From the NCBI RefSeq assembly GCF_005952805.1, contig NZ_CP040709.1:3782001-3846000 (forward strand): a DNA stretch of 64,000 nt. Direction: 5' to 3'. The notes beneath the pieces are model-generated. The model was not told the DNA's origin, made no database searches, and was given only the letters and a program-made list of their open reading frames with translations. The translations under genes and the position numbers were made by a program. Positions 1-10,666 of this stretch are shown here, in pieces (position 1 is the first letter of the stretch; each line of letters starts with the position of its first letter). The stretch is from Inhella inkyongensis (GTDB lineage: Bacteria > Pseudomonadota > Gammaproteobacteria > Burkholderiales > Burkholderiaceae_C).

Positions 1-1236
1 CCCTCGCAGGATGTCCACGGGGTGCAGGTTTGCCGCCTTGCGCGCCGGCAGCCAGGCCGCCGCCAGGGCGGAAAGCAAGGCAAAGCCAGCCGCCAGCGCA
101 AACTGCTCCACGCCCCAATACAGCGGCATGTTCGAGGCCTCCAGCGCGCCGGGTGGCTTGACCTGGATCTGCGCCAGCCCTTGCATCAGCAGCGCCCCCA
201 GGCCCAGACCCAGCACGCTGCCCACCACCCCCACGGCCAAGCCCTGCAGGAGAAAGATGTGCTGCAGTTCGCGCGCATGGAAACCCATGCTCTTGAGGAT
301 GGCGATGTCGCGTGTCTTCTCCAGGGCCACGGTCGAAAGGGTGTTGTAGATGCCCAGCGAGGCCACCACGAGGATGGCCGAGACCACCGTGTACATGATG
401 AGGTTGCGGATCACCAGCAGGGCCAGGATGTCCTGGCTGGCCTCGGTCCAGCTCACCGCCTTGTAGCCGCCCTCGCGTTCGATCTGCGGCGCCAAGGTGG
501 CGGCGGCCTGGGGGTCGTCCAGTTGCAGGATCAGGCGGTTGGCGCGGTTCTCGCGGCCCAGCAGGCTTTGCGCGCGCTCCAGCTTCACAAAGGCCTGGCC
601 TTCGTCGTAGCCCTGGTTGCCGGTGCGAAACACGCCCACGATCTTGAGCGTGCGACTGGCGCCATTGGCACTGACCACACTGACCGTGCCACCCCGGCGC
701 AGCTGGAACTGCTGCATCAACGCCGCCCCCAGCACGATGCCGTTGGGATCGGACTCCAGGCTGTCCAGGCTGCCCTCGACCATCTTGTCCTCGATGGTCG
801 AGACCCCCTTCATGGCTTGGGGCTGGATGCCCGAGAGCTGCAAGCCCTGCACCCGGCCGGCAAAGCTCAGCACCACAGCACCGGCCAGCACCGGGGCCAC
901 CCGCACCCCGGGGCGGGCTGCCAGGGCCTGCACCCGCTGTGGCCAGCCGCGAATGCCCCGAGTCTCGCGTTGTGGCTTCACACGCGGTAGCTGCAAGGCT
1001 GCATCGGGCCAGCGCAAGGCGGCCGGCTGGGCCTCGGGGTGACGCACCTCGTCATAGACGGTGATGTGCGGCGCGTTGTCCACCAGTCGTTTCAGGAAAT
1101 CACTCTCCGACCCGCGCATCAGGGCCGAAACCGCCAGGAAGAAGGCCACCCCCAGGGTCACGCCACCCAAGGCCACAAAGGTCTGGCGCTTGCGCCCCAC
1201 CAGGTGGGCATAGGCAACCTTGAGGATGACGCTCAT
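1..1236 (-). CDS. ABC transporter permease, FtsX/MacB type (C-terminal end cut by window edge)
   Basis: Inner-membrane permease subunit of an ABC exporter. The frame is open from an ATG at 1236 to base 1, giving 412 codons, and ends near LHPVDILRG, which is how these permeases normally finish, so only a few residues are missing. An N-terminal membrane helix (VALGGVTLGVAFFLAVSAL) is followed by a large periplasmic domain of about 250 residues. A C-terminal block of membrane segments contains the FtsX-like LEKTRDIAILKSMGF motif. It starts 10 bp after the stop of the membrane-fusion gene, so the two form an operon; the ATPase is probably just outside the window. The arrangement resembles DevB-DevC-DevA type exporters. 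The substrate cannot be told from the sequence. Confidence 0.85.
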   Translation of the reverse strand, partial: MSVILKVAYAHLVGRKRQTFVALGGVTLGVAFFLAVSALMRGSESDFLKRLVDNAPHITVYDEVRHPEAQPAALRWPDAALQLPRVKPQRETRGIRGWPQRVQALAARPGVRVAPVLAGAVVLSFAGRVQGLQLSGIQPQAMKGVSTIEDKMVEGSLDSLESDPNGIVLGAALMQQFQLRRGGTVSVVSANGASRTLKIVGVFRTGNQGYDEGQAFVKLERAQSLLGRENRANRLILQLDDPQAAATLAPQIEREGGYKAVSWTEASQDILALLVIRNLIMYTVVSAILVVASLGIYNTLSTVALEKTRDIAILKSMGFHARELQHIFLLQGLAVGVVGSVLGLGLGALLMQGLAQIQVKPPGALEASNMPLYWGVEQFALAAGFALLSALAAAWLPARKAANLHPVDILRG

Positions 1237-1246
1237 GTGCAGTGCA

Positions 1247-2236
1247 TCAGGGCAGTGCGCGCAGGCGCTGGCCTTCCTTCACGCCTTCGGCCTGCAGCAC
1301 CACCCGGGCGTCAAGCGCCAGTCCACTCAGAACCTCAACGCGGCCATTCCCTTGGGTGCCGGTGACCACCTTCTGCGCCTTGGCCCGCCCGCCCTGGAGG
1401 ATCCAGACCTGCCCGGCATGCACCGCAGTGCTGGGCAGCAGCAGGGCCTGGCTGCGCCGCGCCAGGATGATGTTGGCGTCCACCGTCATGCCCACGCGCA
1501 GGCCCGCAGGCGGCTGCGGCAATTGAATCCGCACCCGGTAGCTGCGCGCCACCGGATCGCCGCGCGGCGTGATGGCCTCCACCACGCCGTCAAACACCGC
1601 CGCTCCCAGGGCCGCCGCGCGCAACACCACGGGCTGACCGGGACGCACACGGGCGATATCTTCTTCGTCGACCTCGGCACTCACCCGCAAGCGAGCGGCA
1701 TCGCCCAACACGAACAGGGCCTGCCCGGCGGGAATGAACTGGCCGACCTCGCCATCGCGGCGCAGCACCTCGCCGTCTGCGGGTGCGGTGAGCAGGGCAT
1801 AGCCCCGCTGCGCCCGCAGGCGCGCCCCTTGCGCACGCACGGCGTCCCGTTCGGCGCGGGCGCGGTCTTGCTCGCTGGCAGCCACAAAGCCCTGGCGCAC
1901 CAGGGTCTGGGCACGCTCCAGCGCCAGCTCGGCCTGACGTTCGCGCGCGGCCAGTTCCTGCAGCGCGGCGTCGTTCTCGGCCGTTTCCAGGCGGGCCAGC
2001 AACTCACCTTTGCGAACGCGCTGACCCTCGTCGGCGCGCAGCTCCAGCAGACGGGCGCTCACACGCGGCGCCACCGGCAGCTGGGCCTGGGGCTCGATGG
2101 CGCCGCTGGCAAATACCGCATCGATGGCCTCACCGCGGCTGGGCTGCACCATCTGCACCGGCTGCGGGCGTTGCCACCAGGCAATGCCAAGGATCAGGAC
2201 GAAGAAGGGGGCGATGAGCCAGAGCCAGCGTTTCAT
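1247..2236 (-). CDS. HlyD-family periplasmic membrane-fusion (adaptor) protein
   Basis: A 329-residue adaptor linking an inner-membrane ABC exporter to the outer membrane. There is one N-terminal membrane anchor (WLWLIAPFFVLILGIAWW). A lipoyl-like half follows (VSARLLELRADEGQRVRKGELLARL), then a short alpha-helical hairpin rich in Ala, Glu and Arg (about residues 90-135) and the second lipoyl half (TAPADGEVLRRDGEVGQFI). A beta-barrel domain comes last (RPGQPVVLRAAALG). It is the first gene of a two-gene minus-strand operon with the permease downstream. The cargo is unknown; the short hairpin is more like DevB/MacA-type adaptors than RND adaptors. Confidence 0.85.
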   Translation of the reverse strand: MKRWLWLIAPFFVLILGIAWWQRPQPVQMVQPSRGEAIDAVFASGAIEPQAQLPVAPRVSARLLELRADEGQRVRKGELLARLETAENDAALQELAARERQAELALERAQTLVRQGFVAASEQDRARAERDAVRAQGARLRAQRGYALLTAPADGEVLRRDGEVGQFIPAGQALFVLGDAARLRVSAEVDEEDIARVRPGQPVVLRAAALGAAVFDGVVEAITPRGDPVARSYRVRIQLPQPPAGLRVGMTVDANIILARRSQALLLPSTAVHAGQVWILQGGRAKAQKVVTGTQGNGRVEVLSGLALDARVVLQAEGVKEGQRLRALP

Positions 2237-2293
2237 GTCGCCATCATGCGCGAACCGGCTGCATCGACCTTGCGCGGGCGCAACACCCGCTCA

Positions 2294-3397
2294 TCAAGCC
2301 ACGCAAACGCGGTTCCGCCCCTCGCTCTTGGCACGGTAAAGGGCGGCGTCGGCCCGCTCCAACAAATGAGCCGGTTGATCCATGGGCGCCACCACGCTCA
2401 CCCCGATCGAAACCGTGTTGTCCACCAAGGGCTGGCTCAGCAAGGGCTGCCCCTGAACCGCCAGGCGCAGACGCTCGGCAATTTCCACGGCCCGCTCGCG
2501 ACTGGCCCCCGGAAGCAGCACCACGAATTCCTCGCCACCGTAACGGGCGCAGTGGTCACCATCGCGCAGCTGGGCCCGCACCCGATCGGCAAAGGCGCGC
2601 AGCGCCGCATCCCCGCAGGCATGGCCATGCCGGTCGTTGATTTGTTTGAAATGGTCGATGTCCAGCATCAACAGCGCCATCTGGCGCGGCACCGGGCCGC
2701 TGAGGCCCGCCTGCAACAAAGCATCCAGGCTGCGTCGATTGAGCAAGCCGGTGAGCGCATCCGTCGCGGCCTCCACTTCCTTGCGGGCCAGCGAATCGCT
2801 CAGACGTGCGGCCAGGCTTTCATTGCCGATCTCGTGCAGCCGCCCCTGCTCCAAACGCGCCGAAACGGGTTGCAGCAGGCGCAGCAGCAGCAAGGCGAAA
2901 ACCCCGAACGCAATGGCCAGGCGCCAGTCGGGAACCTGGCGGATCAGCACACAGGCCAACAGGCCCAGTCCCATGGCCCCGAGGTAGAGGCGAAAGGCCT
3001 GCAACTGAGTGAGATAGACCACGGCGCTCAAAGCCGCCAACCCGCACAACAGGGCCAAGACCCAGCTGTCCAGCACCGGGCTCAATCCCGCCAACACCCA
3101 GACCACGACGCCCCAGCCCAATCCATCCAGGGCCGCCACGGCATAGACAACGCCGCGATCCTGCGCCAGCACCGGCCCGCGCTTGCCGCAGCGCCAGATA
3201 AACCACAGGCTGGGCAACCACACGAGTGCAAACACACCCAGCCACAGCAGCAAAGGCCCCAGTGGTGCCTGCCCCCAACTCAAACCCAGCACCAGGGCCC
3301 AACCAAAGGGCGTGTGGCGCAAGTGTTGGGCCAGGGAGTGCACGAACTGCTCGAACCCGAGCTGATCGGCACGTGCCAAGTCGGTGGGGGCGGACAT
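2294..3397 (-). CDS. Membrane-anchored diguanylate cyclase (GGDEF)
   Basis: Makes the second messenger c-di-GMP from two GTP. The N-terminal half (to about residue 180) is a set of hydrophobic segments consistent with five or six membrane helices. The C-terminal half is a complete GGDEF domain with active-site YGGEEF and the metal/substrate motif LDIDHFKQINDRHGH. The inhibitory I-site is intact: RDGD stands five residues before GGEEF, so product inhibition is expected. The chosen start (MSAPTDLARA) is 14 codons inside the longest frame, because the upstream codons (MCLRSESGRRHTGA) overlap the neighbouring PspC gene and look non-coding. There is no recognisable sensor domain beyond the membrane part. 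Confidence 0.9.
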   Translation of the reverse strand: MSAPTDLARADQLGFEQFVHSLAQHLRHTPFGWALVLGLSWGQAPLGPLLLWLGVFALVWLPSLWFIWRCGKRGPVLAQDRGVVYAVAALDGLGWGVVVWVLAGLSPVLDSWVLALLCGLAALSAVVYLTQLQAFRLYLGAMGLGLLACVLIRQVPDWRLAIAFGVFALLLLRLLQPVSARLEQGRLHEIGNESLAARLSDSLARKEVEAATDALTGLLNRRSLDALLQAGLSGPVPRQMALLMLDIDHFKQINDRHGHACGDAALRAFADRVRAQLRDGDHCARYGGEEFVVLLPGASRERAVEIAERLRLAVQGQPLLSQPLVDNTVSIGVSVVAPMDQPAHLLERADAALYRAKSEGRNRVCVA

Positions 3398-3422
3398 GGC
3401 GCCAGTATGGCGCCTGCCCGAC

Positions 3423-3752
3423 TCACTCCGAAGGCACAAAGATCCACATCAGCAGATAAGCCACCAAGCCAGTACCGCCACACAGCAGCATCAGCGTGAA
3501 GAGCAGGCGCCAGATCCAGGCCTCCAGTCCGGTGATGCGGCCGATGCCGGCGCAGACGCCGCCGATCCAGCGATCCTCGCGGCTGCGACGCAGTTGGTTG
3601 ATGGCGGCATTCAGCGGTGCGGCGCCGCTGGCGGCCGCTGCCGGCTTGGGTTCACCGCCCAGCACCCGCTCCTTGGCGCGCTGGTATTCCTCGTCGCTGA
3701 GCTTGCCTTGGCTGTGCAGGGCGGCAAGGCGGTCGAGATGTTCGGCAAACAT
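3423..3752 (-). CDS. SHOCT-PspC domain protein
   Basis: A 109-residue protein in two parts. The N-terminus (LDRLAALHSQGKLSDEEYQRAK) matches the SHOCT pattern of two short helices with Gly and acidic turn positions. After an Ala/Pro linker comes a PspC-type domain (about residues 57-109): RWIGGVCAGIGRITGLEAWIWRLLF followed by a hydrophobic segment ending LLMWIFVPSE. PspC proteins sit in the inner membrane and are linked to envelope stress. The start is the ATG preceded by CAGGAGCCCAAC, a good ribosome-binding site; an upstream in-frame ATG adds 21 unsupported residues. No pspA or pspB is adjacent. Confidence 0.8.
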   Translation of the reverse strand: MFAEHLDRLAALHSQGKLSDEEYQRAKERVLGGEPKPAAAASGAAPLNAAINQLRRSREDRWIGGVCAGIGRITGLEAWIWRLLFTLMLLCGGTGLVAYLLMWIFVPSE

Positions 3753-3881
3753 GTTGGGCTCCTGTTGAGTGACAGCGCCACCATAGCGCCACGACTCAGG
3801 CAGTTGCGCCACCAATGCGATGCATTGCCCTGTCGCTCGACTCAGGGGTCGCAGGGGCCGACAGACGGGCTCACTCCGTCA

Positions 3882-4207
3882 TCAACCAGCTCTCCAACCT
3901 GCGCCCGCGCGACTGAGTGCGGACGAAAACAGCCCGGTGGGCTGTTTTCGCCTCACGAAGGACGAGGCCTCTGGCCGAGACGGGCGCAGTCCTTCGGCCG
4001 GGGTCGTGAAGCCCTCAGGGCTTCGCAGCTGCATCTCTTCAACCAGCTCTCCAGCCTGCGCCCGCGCGACGGGCGCAGTCCTTCGGCCGGGGTCGCGAAG
4101 CCCTCAGGGCTTCGCAGCTGCATCCCTTCAACCAGCTCTCCAGCCTGCGCCCGCGCGACGGGCGCAGTCCTTCGGCCGGGGTCGCGAAGCCCTCAGGGCT
4201 TCGCTCG
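3882..4207. repeat. 89-bp tandem direct repeat, about 2.6 units plus an upstream partial copy
   Basis: Units begin GACGGGCGCAGTCCTTCGGC at 3979, 4068 and 4157, an exact 89-bp period; the third copy is cut short near 4207. Each contains the small palindrome GAAGCCCTCAGGGCTTC. A partial copy of the unit tail (ACCAGCTCTCCAACCTGCGC) lies upstream around 3886-3914. Copies 2 and 3 are almost identical and copy 1 differs at a few bases. The array sits directly downstream of prfC and fills most of a 460-bp stretch without a gene. It has no spacers, so it is not a CRISPR array. Function unknown. Confidence 0.85.
3924..3950. terminator. Bidirectional hairpin terminator candidate
   Basis: A perfect 12-bp stem, CGAAAACAGCCC / GGGCTGTTTTCG, with a 3-base loop (GGT). 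Because the stem begins with an A run and ends with a T run, either strand can yield a hairpin followed by a U-rich tail. It lies downstream of prfC (minus strand) and upstream of the PspC gene. Confidence 0.75.
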
Positions 4208-4215
4208 CTCCGGCC

Positions 4216-5832
<1,617 letters not shown>

Positions 5833-5989
5833 GGGCGTGCTGCCCGGGCGACGGGCGAATCTGAAAAAGCCCGCGATTATCGGCTCGGGGTTATCCCTGG
5901 CCGCCCCCCGCCCCTGCGGGTAGATGCGCTGGTGTGGCAGCCGTCACACCGCGAGACTCACGCCCCTTGCTTTTTTTGAACCCGATGCG

Positions 5990-7813
5990 ATGACTGCGAC
6001 GGCCCTGGCCCCCAATTCCTCCCTGGACGAACGACGCTGGGGCTGGCTGCCCCCGATGGGCAGCGTCGGCTACTACACGCTGCTGGTGGTGGTGGGCATG
6101 TTGGTGCTGGGTCCGCTGGGCGGCCTAGCGGCGTCCTATATGAACTTCTCGCTGGGCTTTTATGTGAATGCCCAGGTGATGGCCGGCATCCTGGGCTCCA
6201 TCGTCACCCTGGGCTATGGGCCCTCGGGCCGCCACGGCGCCAACTACATGCAGACCATGGCGGCCAGCGTGGCCGGCATGATGGCCATGAGTTGCCTGCT
6301 GCAGGCGCGCGTGTGGATGGGTCTGCCCCCCGTGCCCACCTGGCAGCTGGTGGCCTACATGCTGTGCATCGGCATGCTGGGCGCGGGGGTGGGCATGCTC
6401 TATACGCCCACCCTGGTCGAGCGCATGAAGCTCACCTACCCCTCGGGCCTGGCGGTGGCCAACATCCTGCGGGCGCTGACGGACCCGGCCCTGCTCAAGC
6501 GCTCGGTGGCACGGCTGTTCGGCGGCATCGCGGCCGGCATCTCGGGCGGCGTGGCGGCAGCCAAGGTCGGCGTGCTGGGGGCCATCGAGCTGAGCTGCTC
6601 GACCTTCGGCGCCGGCCTCATCGTGGGCGCGCGCATCACCATCCCGGCCGTCACCTCGGGTCTGCTGTTCTGGGCCTTGACCCCCACCTTCGTGGAGATG
6701 GGCTGGCTCAAGGAAGGTGAGCCCTTCCGCAAGATCGCCTTCCTGATCGCCCTCGGCTTGATCCTGGGCGCCACGGTGATCGACATCAGCCTGATCCTTT
6801 GGCAAGCTGTAGCCCGCTGGCGTGGGCTGGACCCCGCCCCCTCAAACACCGTCACCACCGGCGCCGGCACCGAAACCACCGGCCCGGCCTTCCGCCTGCC
6901 GCGCCTGCTCGCCTTCGTCGGCTTCTGGGCCCTGGCCGTGGTGCTGTGCGGCACGCAGTTCTTCGCCATCCCGCTGTGGATGATGTTGCTGGCCCTGGGC
7001 CTGGTGGCGATCTTCGTGATGGGTAACGGCATTTCGGTGGGCCTGACGGACAGCAACCCCATCAGCTCGGCCTTTGTGCTGAGCGTCATCCTGTTCGGCC
7101 TGGCCGGCCTCACCGACCCGATGGTGGGCCTGATGGCCGCCACCGTGCTGCTGATCGCCACCAGCATCGGCTGCGACATGCAGCAAGACCGCTCCACCGG
7201 CTGGCGCCTGGGCTCAAACCGCGCGCTGCAGTTCCGCTTCCAGGTGGGCGGCATCCTGGTGGGCGCCCTGTTGGCGGTGGGCATTGCCGAGCTCTTCATG
7301 GCGGCCTACCCCATCCTGCGCCTGGACCAGACCGTGATGAGCGCCGAGCAGCAGCCCGCTCAGTGGGCCTCGGCCATGACCTACAAATTCGTCGGCGTGC
7401 TGCGCGGACTGTCCGAGCCCAACCCGGCGCAGACCGCCGCCATCGTGCTGGGGGTGACGGTCGGCCTGCTGATCGAGGTGGCGCGCAAGCTGCTCAAGAG
7501 CCGCGCGCGCTACCAGGCCTTTGTGGCCGCCGGCCGCGTTGGCTTCGCCACCGATTTCTGCGTCGACGCCTTGGTGCTGCCCAGCCCCTATGCCTTCAGC
7601 TTCGGGGGCTTCGTCAACCTGCCCACCTCGCTGTGGTTTGGCGCCGGCGGGGTGGTCTCCAGCCTCTGGAACAGCTTGGGGTCCCGCCGACGTACTGAGG
7701 GCGATCTGCCCTCCGACATGAGCACCACCTCGCTGATCGGCGGCGGCCTGATCGCCGGCGATGCCCTGGCCGCTCTGGGCCTGGGCGTGATGGGTCTGCT
7801 GGCCCTGGTGTGA
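5990..7813 (+). CDS. OPT-family oligopeptide transporter
   Basis: A very hydrophobic inner-membrane protein of 607 residues with about 14-16 predicted membrane segments. OPT-family signatures are visible: the N-terminal NFSLGFYVNAQVMAGILGS region, YPSGLAVANIL in the first half, GNGISVGLTDSNPIS, and the cytoplasmic-loop motif GCDMQQDRSTGWRLGSNRA, which matches the D-x-K/R-T-G-x-x-L-G pattern of OPT proteins. The ATG at 5990 is chosen because the 22 codons before it in frame are unlike a membrane protein start. The downstream binding-protein gene begins at the stop codon (TGATG), so the two are co-transcribed. Substrates of the family include peptides and metal-chelates; which one applies here is not known. 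Confidence 0.88.
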   Translation: MTATALAPNSSLDERRWGWLPPMGSVGYYTLLVVVGMLVLGPLGGLAASYMNFSLGFYVNAQVMAGILGSIVTLGYGPSGRHGANYMQTMAASVAGMMAMSCLLQARVWMGLPPVPTWQLVAYMLCIGMLGAGVGMLYTPTLVERMKLTYPSGLAVANILRALTDPALLKRSVARLFGGIAAGISGGVAAAKVGVLGAIELSCSTFGAGLIVGARITIPAVTSGLLFWALTPTFVEMGWLKEGEPFRKIAFLIALGLILGATVIDISLILWQAVARWRGLDPAPSNTVTTGAGTETTGPAFRLPRLLAFVGFWALAVVLCGTQFFAIPLWMMLLALGLVAIFVMGNGISVGLTDSNPISSAFVLSVILFGLAGLTDPMVGLMAATVLLIATSIGCDMQQDRSTGWRLGSNRALQFRFQVGGILVGALLAVGIAELFMAAYPILRLDQTVMSAEQQPAQWASAMTYKFVGVLRGLSEPNPAQTAAIVLGVTVGLLIEVARKLLKSRARYQAFVAAGRVGFATDFCVDALVLPSPYAFSFGGFVNLPTSLWFGAGGVVSSLWNSLGSRRRTEGDLPSDMSTTSLIGGGLIAGDALAALGLGVMGLLALV

Positions 7814-8700
7814 TGCCCGCTAACCGCCGCACCGCCTGCGCCAGCCTGCTGGGCGCCGCCTGGGGCGCGGCGCGGGCGCAACCCCTGACGATCCGCATGG
7901 CGGTGGGCCGGGACGACAACGACCACCGCTTCGACTACGCACTGGCGCTGCTGCGCCTGGCCCTGCAGGCCGCGGGCTTCGCCCACGAACTGGTGACGGT
8001 GCCCGGCCTCACGCAGACCCGCCGCGCGCGTGAGTTGGTGGACGGCAATCTGGATGTGGCCCTGCTGCCCACGGTCAATGTCGACCCCAACGGCCTGCAG
8101 CCCATCCGCCGCCCGATCCGCCGTGGTCTGCTGGGCGTGCGCCTGCTGCTGGCCCATCGCCGGCTGGCCCCGCGTTTGGCGGCCATCACCCAGCTCAGCA
8201 CCCTGAAGAAGCAATACCGGCTGGGCTACGGCGCCGACTGGGGCGACCTGCCCCTGCAGCAGCGCCTGGGCTTCCAGGTGGTGACCGGCAGCGACTACAG
8301 CGGCCTGTTCAAGATGCTGGCGCTGGGCCGCTTTGACTACATGAGCCGGGGCGTGAACGAGGTCTGGGCCGAGGTCGATCACCCGCTGCTGGTGCCGCCC
8401 GAGATCGTGGTGGTGCCGCGCATCGCGCTCACCTACCCGCTGGACGACTACTTCTGGGTCAGCGCGCGCCAACCCGCCCTGCACCGGGCACTGGCTGAAG
8501 GCCTGGCCCGCCTGGAGTCCGATGGCCGCTTCCAGCGCCTGTTCCTGCAATTCCATGGACGCGGCATCGAGCGCGCCGAGATGCCCAAGCGCCGCATCCT
8601 GCCGGTGCTGGGCTATGGCGTCGACCCCGAAACGCCCATGGACGCCTTCGATGTGCTGGAGCTTGACCCGAGCCAAGGACGGCTACGTGCTTCGTCGTAG
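7813..8700 (+). CDS. Periplasmic solute-binding protein-like (SBP type 3 fold)
   Basis: A 295-residue protein with a short basic N-terminus and hydrophobic stretch ending ARAQP, consistent with a signal peptide cut after AQ or ARA. The body looks like a bacterial extracellular solute-binding protein of the amino-acid type: LTIRMAVGRDDNDHRFDYALALL, then LVDGNLDVALLPTVN, and a second lobe with GRFDYMSRGVNEVW. The start overlaps the OPT stop (GTGTGATG); a GTG one codon upstream is also possible. It is translationally coupled to the OPT gene, which is unusual because OPT carriers do not normally need a binding protein. The ligand is unknown, and a sensory role is possible. Confidence 0.7.
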   Translation: MPANRRTACASLLGAAWGAARAQPLTIRMAVGRDDNDHRFDYALALLRLALQAAGFAHELVTVPGLTQTRRARELVDGNLDVALLPTVNVDPNGLQPIRRPIRRGLLGVRLLLAHRRLAPRLAAITQLSTLKKQYRLGYGADWGDLPLQQRLGFQVVTGSDYSGLFKMLALGRFDYMSRGVNEVWAEVDHPLLVPPEIVVVPRIALTYPLDDYFWVSARQPALHRALAEGLARLESDGRFQRLFLQFHGRGIERAEMPKRRILPVLGYGVDPETPMDAFDVLELDPSQGRLRASS

Positions 8701-8735
8701 GATGGCCCATTCCCACGCCGTGGAGTGCCGCGCCC

Positions 8736-9500
8736 ATGTCCGACGCCAACTTCAGCAAGTTCGTTCCCGGTTTTGAATTTCTGCAGGGTCTGGTGAAAAA
8801 CGCCGGCACCGCGCTACCGGGCATCGGCCAATGGGTGGCCCCCACCCTCAACCCTGAGGAATTGGGCAAGCGCATCGAAGAGCTGCGCACCGTGCAGTTC
8901 TGGCTGGAACAGAACGCCCGCATGCTGGCCGCCACCATCCAGGCCCTGGAGGTGCAGCGCATGACGCTGTCCACCCTCAAGACCATGAACGTGCCGCTGC
9001 ACGAACTGCGCGAGGCCCTGAAGGTGCCCACGCCCGACATCCCGGCCTTCCCGGGCGTGCCCGGGCTGGAGCCGGCGACCCAGGCGGCCAAGGTCGGCAA
9101 GAAGGTGGCCAAGGCGGCCGTGAAAGGCGCCGTGAAGGGCGCCACCAAGGTGGCCCAGGGCGCGGCGAGCAAGAAGGACAGCCCCGCGGTAGACCCTCTG
9201 CAATGGTGGAACGCGCTGTCGCAGCAGTTCAGCCAAGTGGCCGCCGGCGCCATGAAGGACAGCGCCACCGAGGCCGCCAAGGGCCTGGCCACCAGCCTGG
9301 TCAAACAAAGCATCGACGCCGCCGGCGACACCCTGCGCAAAGCAGCCGCCGTGCCGCAGGCGGTGGTGGGCGGGGTCACGGGCTCGATGGCCAAATCCCT
9401 GAGTGCGCAGCGCCAGGAAGCGGCCGCAGCGCCCAAACCCGCAGCCCCATCTAAGCCCAAACCCGCAGCCCGCAAGCGCGCGGCGCCCCGCCGGACCTAA
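8736..9500 (+). CDS. phaM: PhaM-type polyhydroxyalkanoate granule regulatory protein
   Basis: A 254-residue protein with the conserved PhaM N-terminal domain: FEFLQGLVKNAG, WVAPTLNPEELGKRIEELR, TVQFWLEQNARMLAATIQAL, VQRMTLSTLKTMNV. In Ralstonia, PhaM activates PHA synthase PhaC and tethers granules to the nucleoid. The middle is a Lys/Ala-rich helical repeat (AAKVGKKVAKAAVKGAVKGA). The C-terminus is a basic Pro/Ala/Lys tail ending KPAARKRAAPRRT, like the histone-like DNA-binding tails of PhaM homologues. No PHA biosynthesis genes are adjacent. Confidence 0.85.
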   Translation: MSDANFSKFVPGFEFLQGLVKNAGTALPGIGQWVAPTLNPEELGKRIEELRTVQFWLEQNARMLAATIQALEVQRMTLSTLKTMNVPLHELREALKVPTPDIPAFPGVPGLEPATQAAKVGKKVAKAAVKGAVKGATKVAQGAASKKDSPAVDPLQWWNALSQQFSQVAAGAMKDSATEAAKGLATSLVKQSIDAAGDTLRKAAAVPQAVVGGVTGSMAKSLSAQRQEAAAAPKPAAPSKPKPAARKRAAPRRT

Positions 9501-9526
9501 AGGTCACACCAAAGGGTCACACCACC

Positions 9527-10666
9527 ATGCGCTGCGTCAGCAGCCACGCCAGCCACCCGGACGCCCACCAGGCGCTCGCGCTGGCGCTGGCCTCCCTGCA
9601 AGCCCGCTGGCCCGAAGGCAGCACACCCACTCTGGGCTTTTGCTATCTCACCGACGCCCTGGCCCCGCAGGGCGAGGCCCTGTGGCGGGCGCTGCAGGCC
9701 GAGCTGCCCGGCGTGGCCTGGGTGGGTGCGGCCAGCGTGGGCGTGCTGGCCGATGGCGTGGAATACCTCGACGAGCCCGGCCTGGCCCTGCTGCTGACCG
9801 ATTGGCCGGCCGATCAATGGCAGCTTTGGGATGGCTGCCGCCCCTTGCGGCGTGAGGACGGCATCGAAGCCGCCCTGGTGCACGCCGACCCCAGTACACC
9901 GGAGTTGGCCGAGCTGCTGCCCGAACTGGCCGCGCGCACCCGCAGCGGCTTCGTGTTCGGCGGCCTGGCGGCCTCGCGCAGCCAGCCGCTGCAGCTGTGC
10001 GGCACCCTGCACGCCGGCGGGCTCTCGGGCCTGGGTCTGCGCGCGGGGCTGAACTTCAGCGTGCGCGTCACCCAGGGCTGCCTGCCGGTGGCGCCGCTGC
10101 GCCGCATCACCGCCTGTGAAGGCCCGCTGGTGCTGGCCCTGGATGGCGAGCCGGCACTGCCGCGCCTGCTGGCCGATCTGGGACTGGACCTGCACCAGCC
10201 CGGCCAGCTGATGCCGGTGCTGCGCGCCACCCTGGCCGGCTTGAGCGAACCCGAGGACACCACCCTGGACCGCGGCGGTCGCTTCGAAGCGGCCGTGCGC
10301 GTGCGCCATCTGGTGGGCTTGGACCCCGGCCGGCGCGGCCTGCTGCTGTCGGAAGAGGTGCGGCCCGGCATGGGGCTGACGCTGGGCCGGCGCGATGTCG
10401 AGGCCACCCGCGCCGACCTGACCCGCATGGCCACCAGCCTGCGCGCCCAGGCCGAAGACGCCGGCCAGCGCCCGGCCGCCGCGCTCTACATCAGCTGCGC
10501 CGGGCGCGGCGGGCCGCATTTCGGCGCCCCCCATGCGGAGGCGCAGATCCTGCGCCGCGCGCTCGGTGACCTGCCCACCGTGGGCTTTTTTGCCGGGGGC
10601 GAGATCGCCCACCAGCAACTGCACGGCTACACCGGCGTGCTGGCCCTGTTCTGCGAAGCCGCGTGA
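9527..10666 (+). CDS. FIST N- and C-domain protein
   Basis: A 379-residue protein carrying the FIST sensory module. The FIST_N part covers about residues 20-200 (TPTLGFCYLTDAL, WVGAASVGVLADG, GFVFGGLAASRS). The FIST_C part runs to about residue 375 (AALYISCAGRGGPHFGAPHAEAQIL, then GFFAGGEIAHQQLHGYTGVLALF). FIST domains are thought to sense small ligands such as amino acids and often occur in signalling proteins; here the domain is free-standing. Its stop overlaps the GTG start of glcD (GCGTGAGC), suggesting co-expression with the glycolate oxidase-type genes. Confidence 0.88.
   Translation: MRCVSSHASHPDAHQALALALASLQARWPEGSTPTLGFCYLTDALAPQGEALWRALQAELPGVAWVGAASVGVLADGVEYLDEPGLALLLTDWPADQWQLWDGCRPLRREDGIEAALVHADPSTPELAELLPELAARTRSGFVFGGLAASRSQPLQLCGTLHAGGLSGLGLRAGLNFSVRVTQGCLPVAPLRRITACEGPLVLALDGEPALPRLLADLGLDLHQPGQLMPVLRATLAGLSEPEDTTLDRGGRFEAAVRVRHLVGLDPGRRGLLLSEEVRPGMGLTLGRRDVEATRADLTRMATSLRAQAEDAGQRPAAALYISCAGRGGPHFGAPHAEAQILRRALGDLPTVGFFAGGEIAHQQLHGYTGVLALFCEAA

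Noticed and set aside
3979..4207. CRISPR array
   Set aside because: The repeats are directly adjacent with an 89-bp period and have no unique spacers; no cas genes are near.
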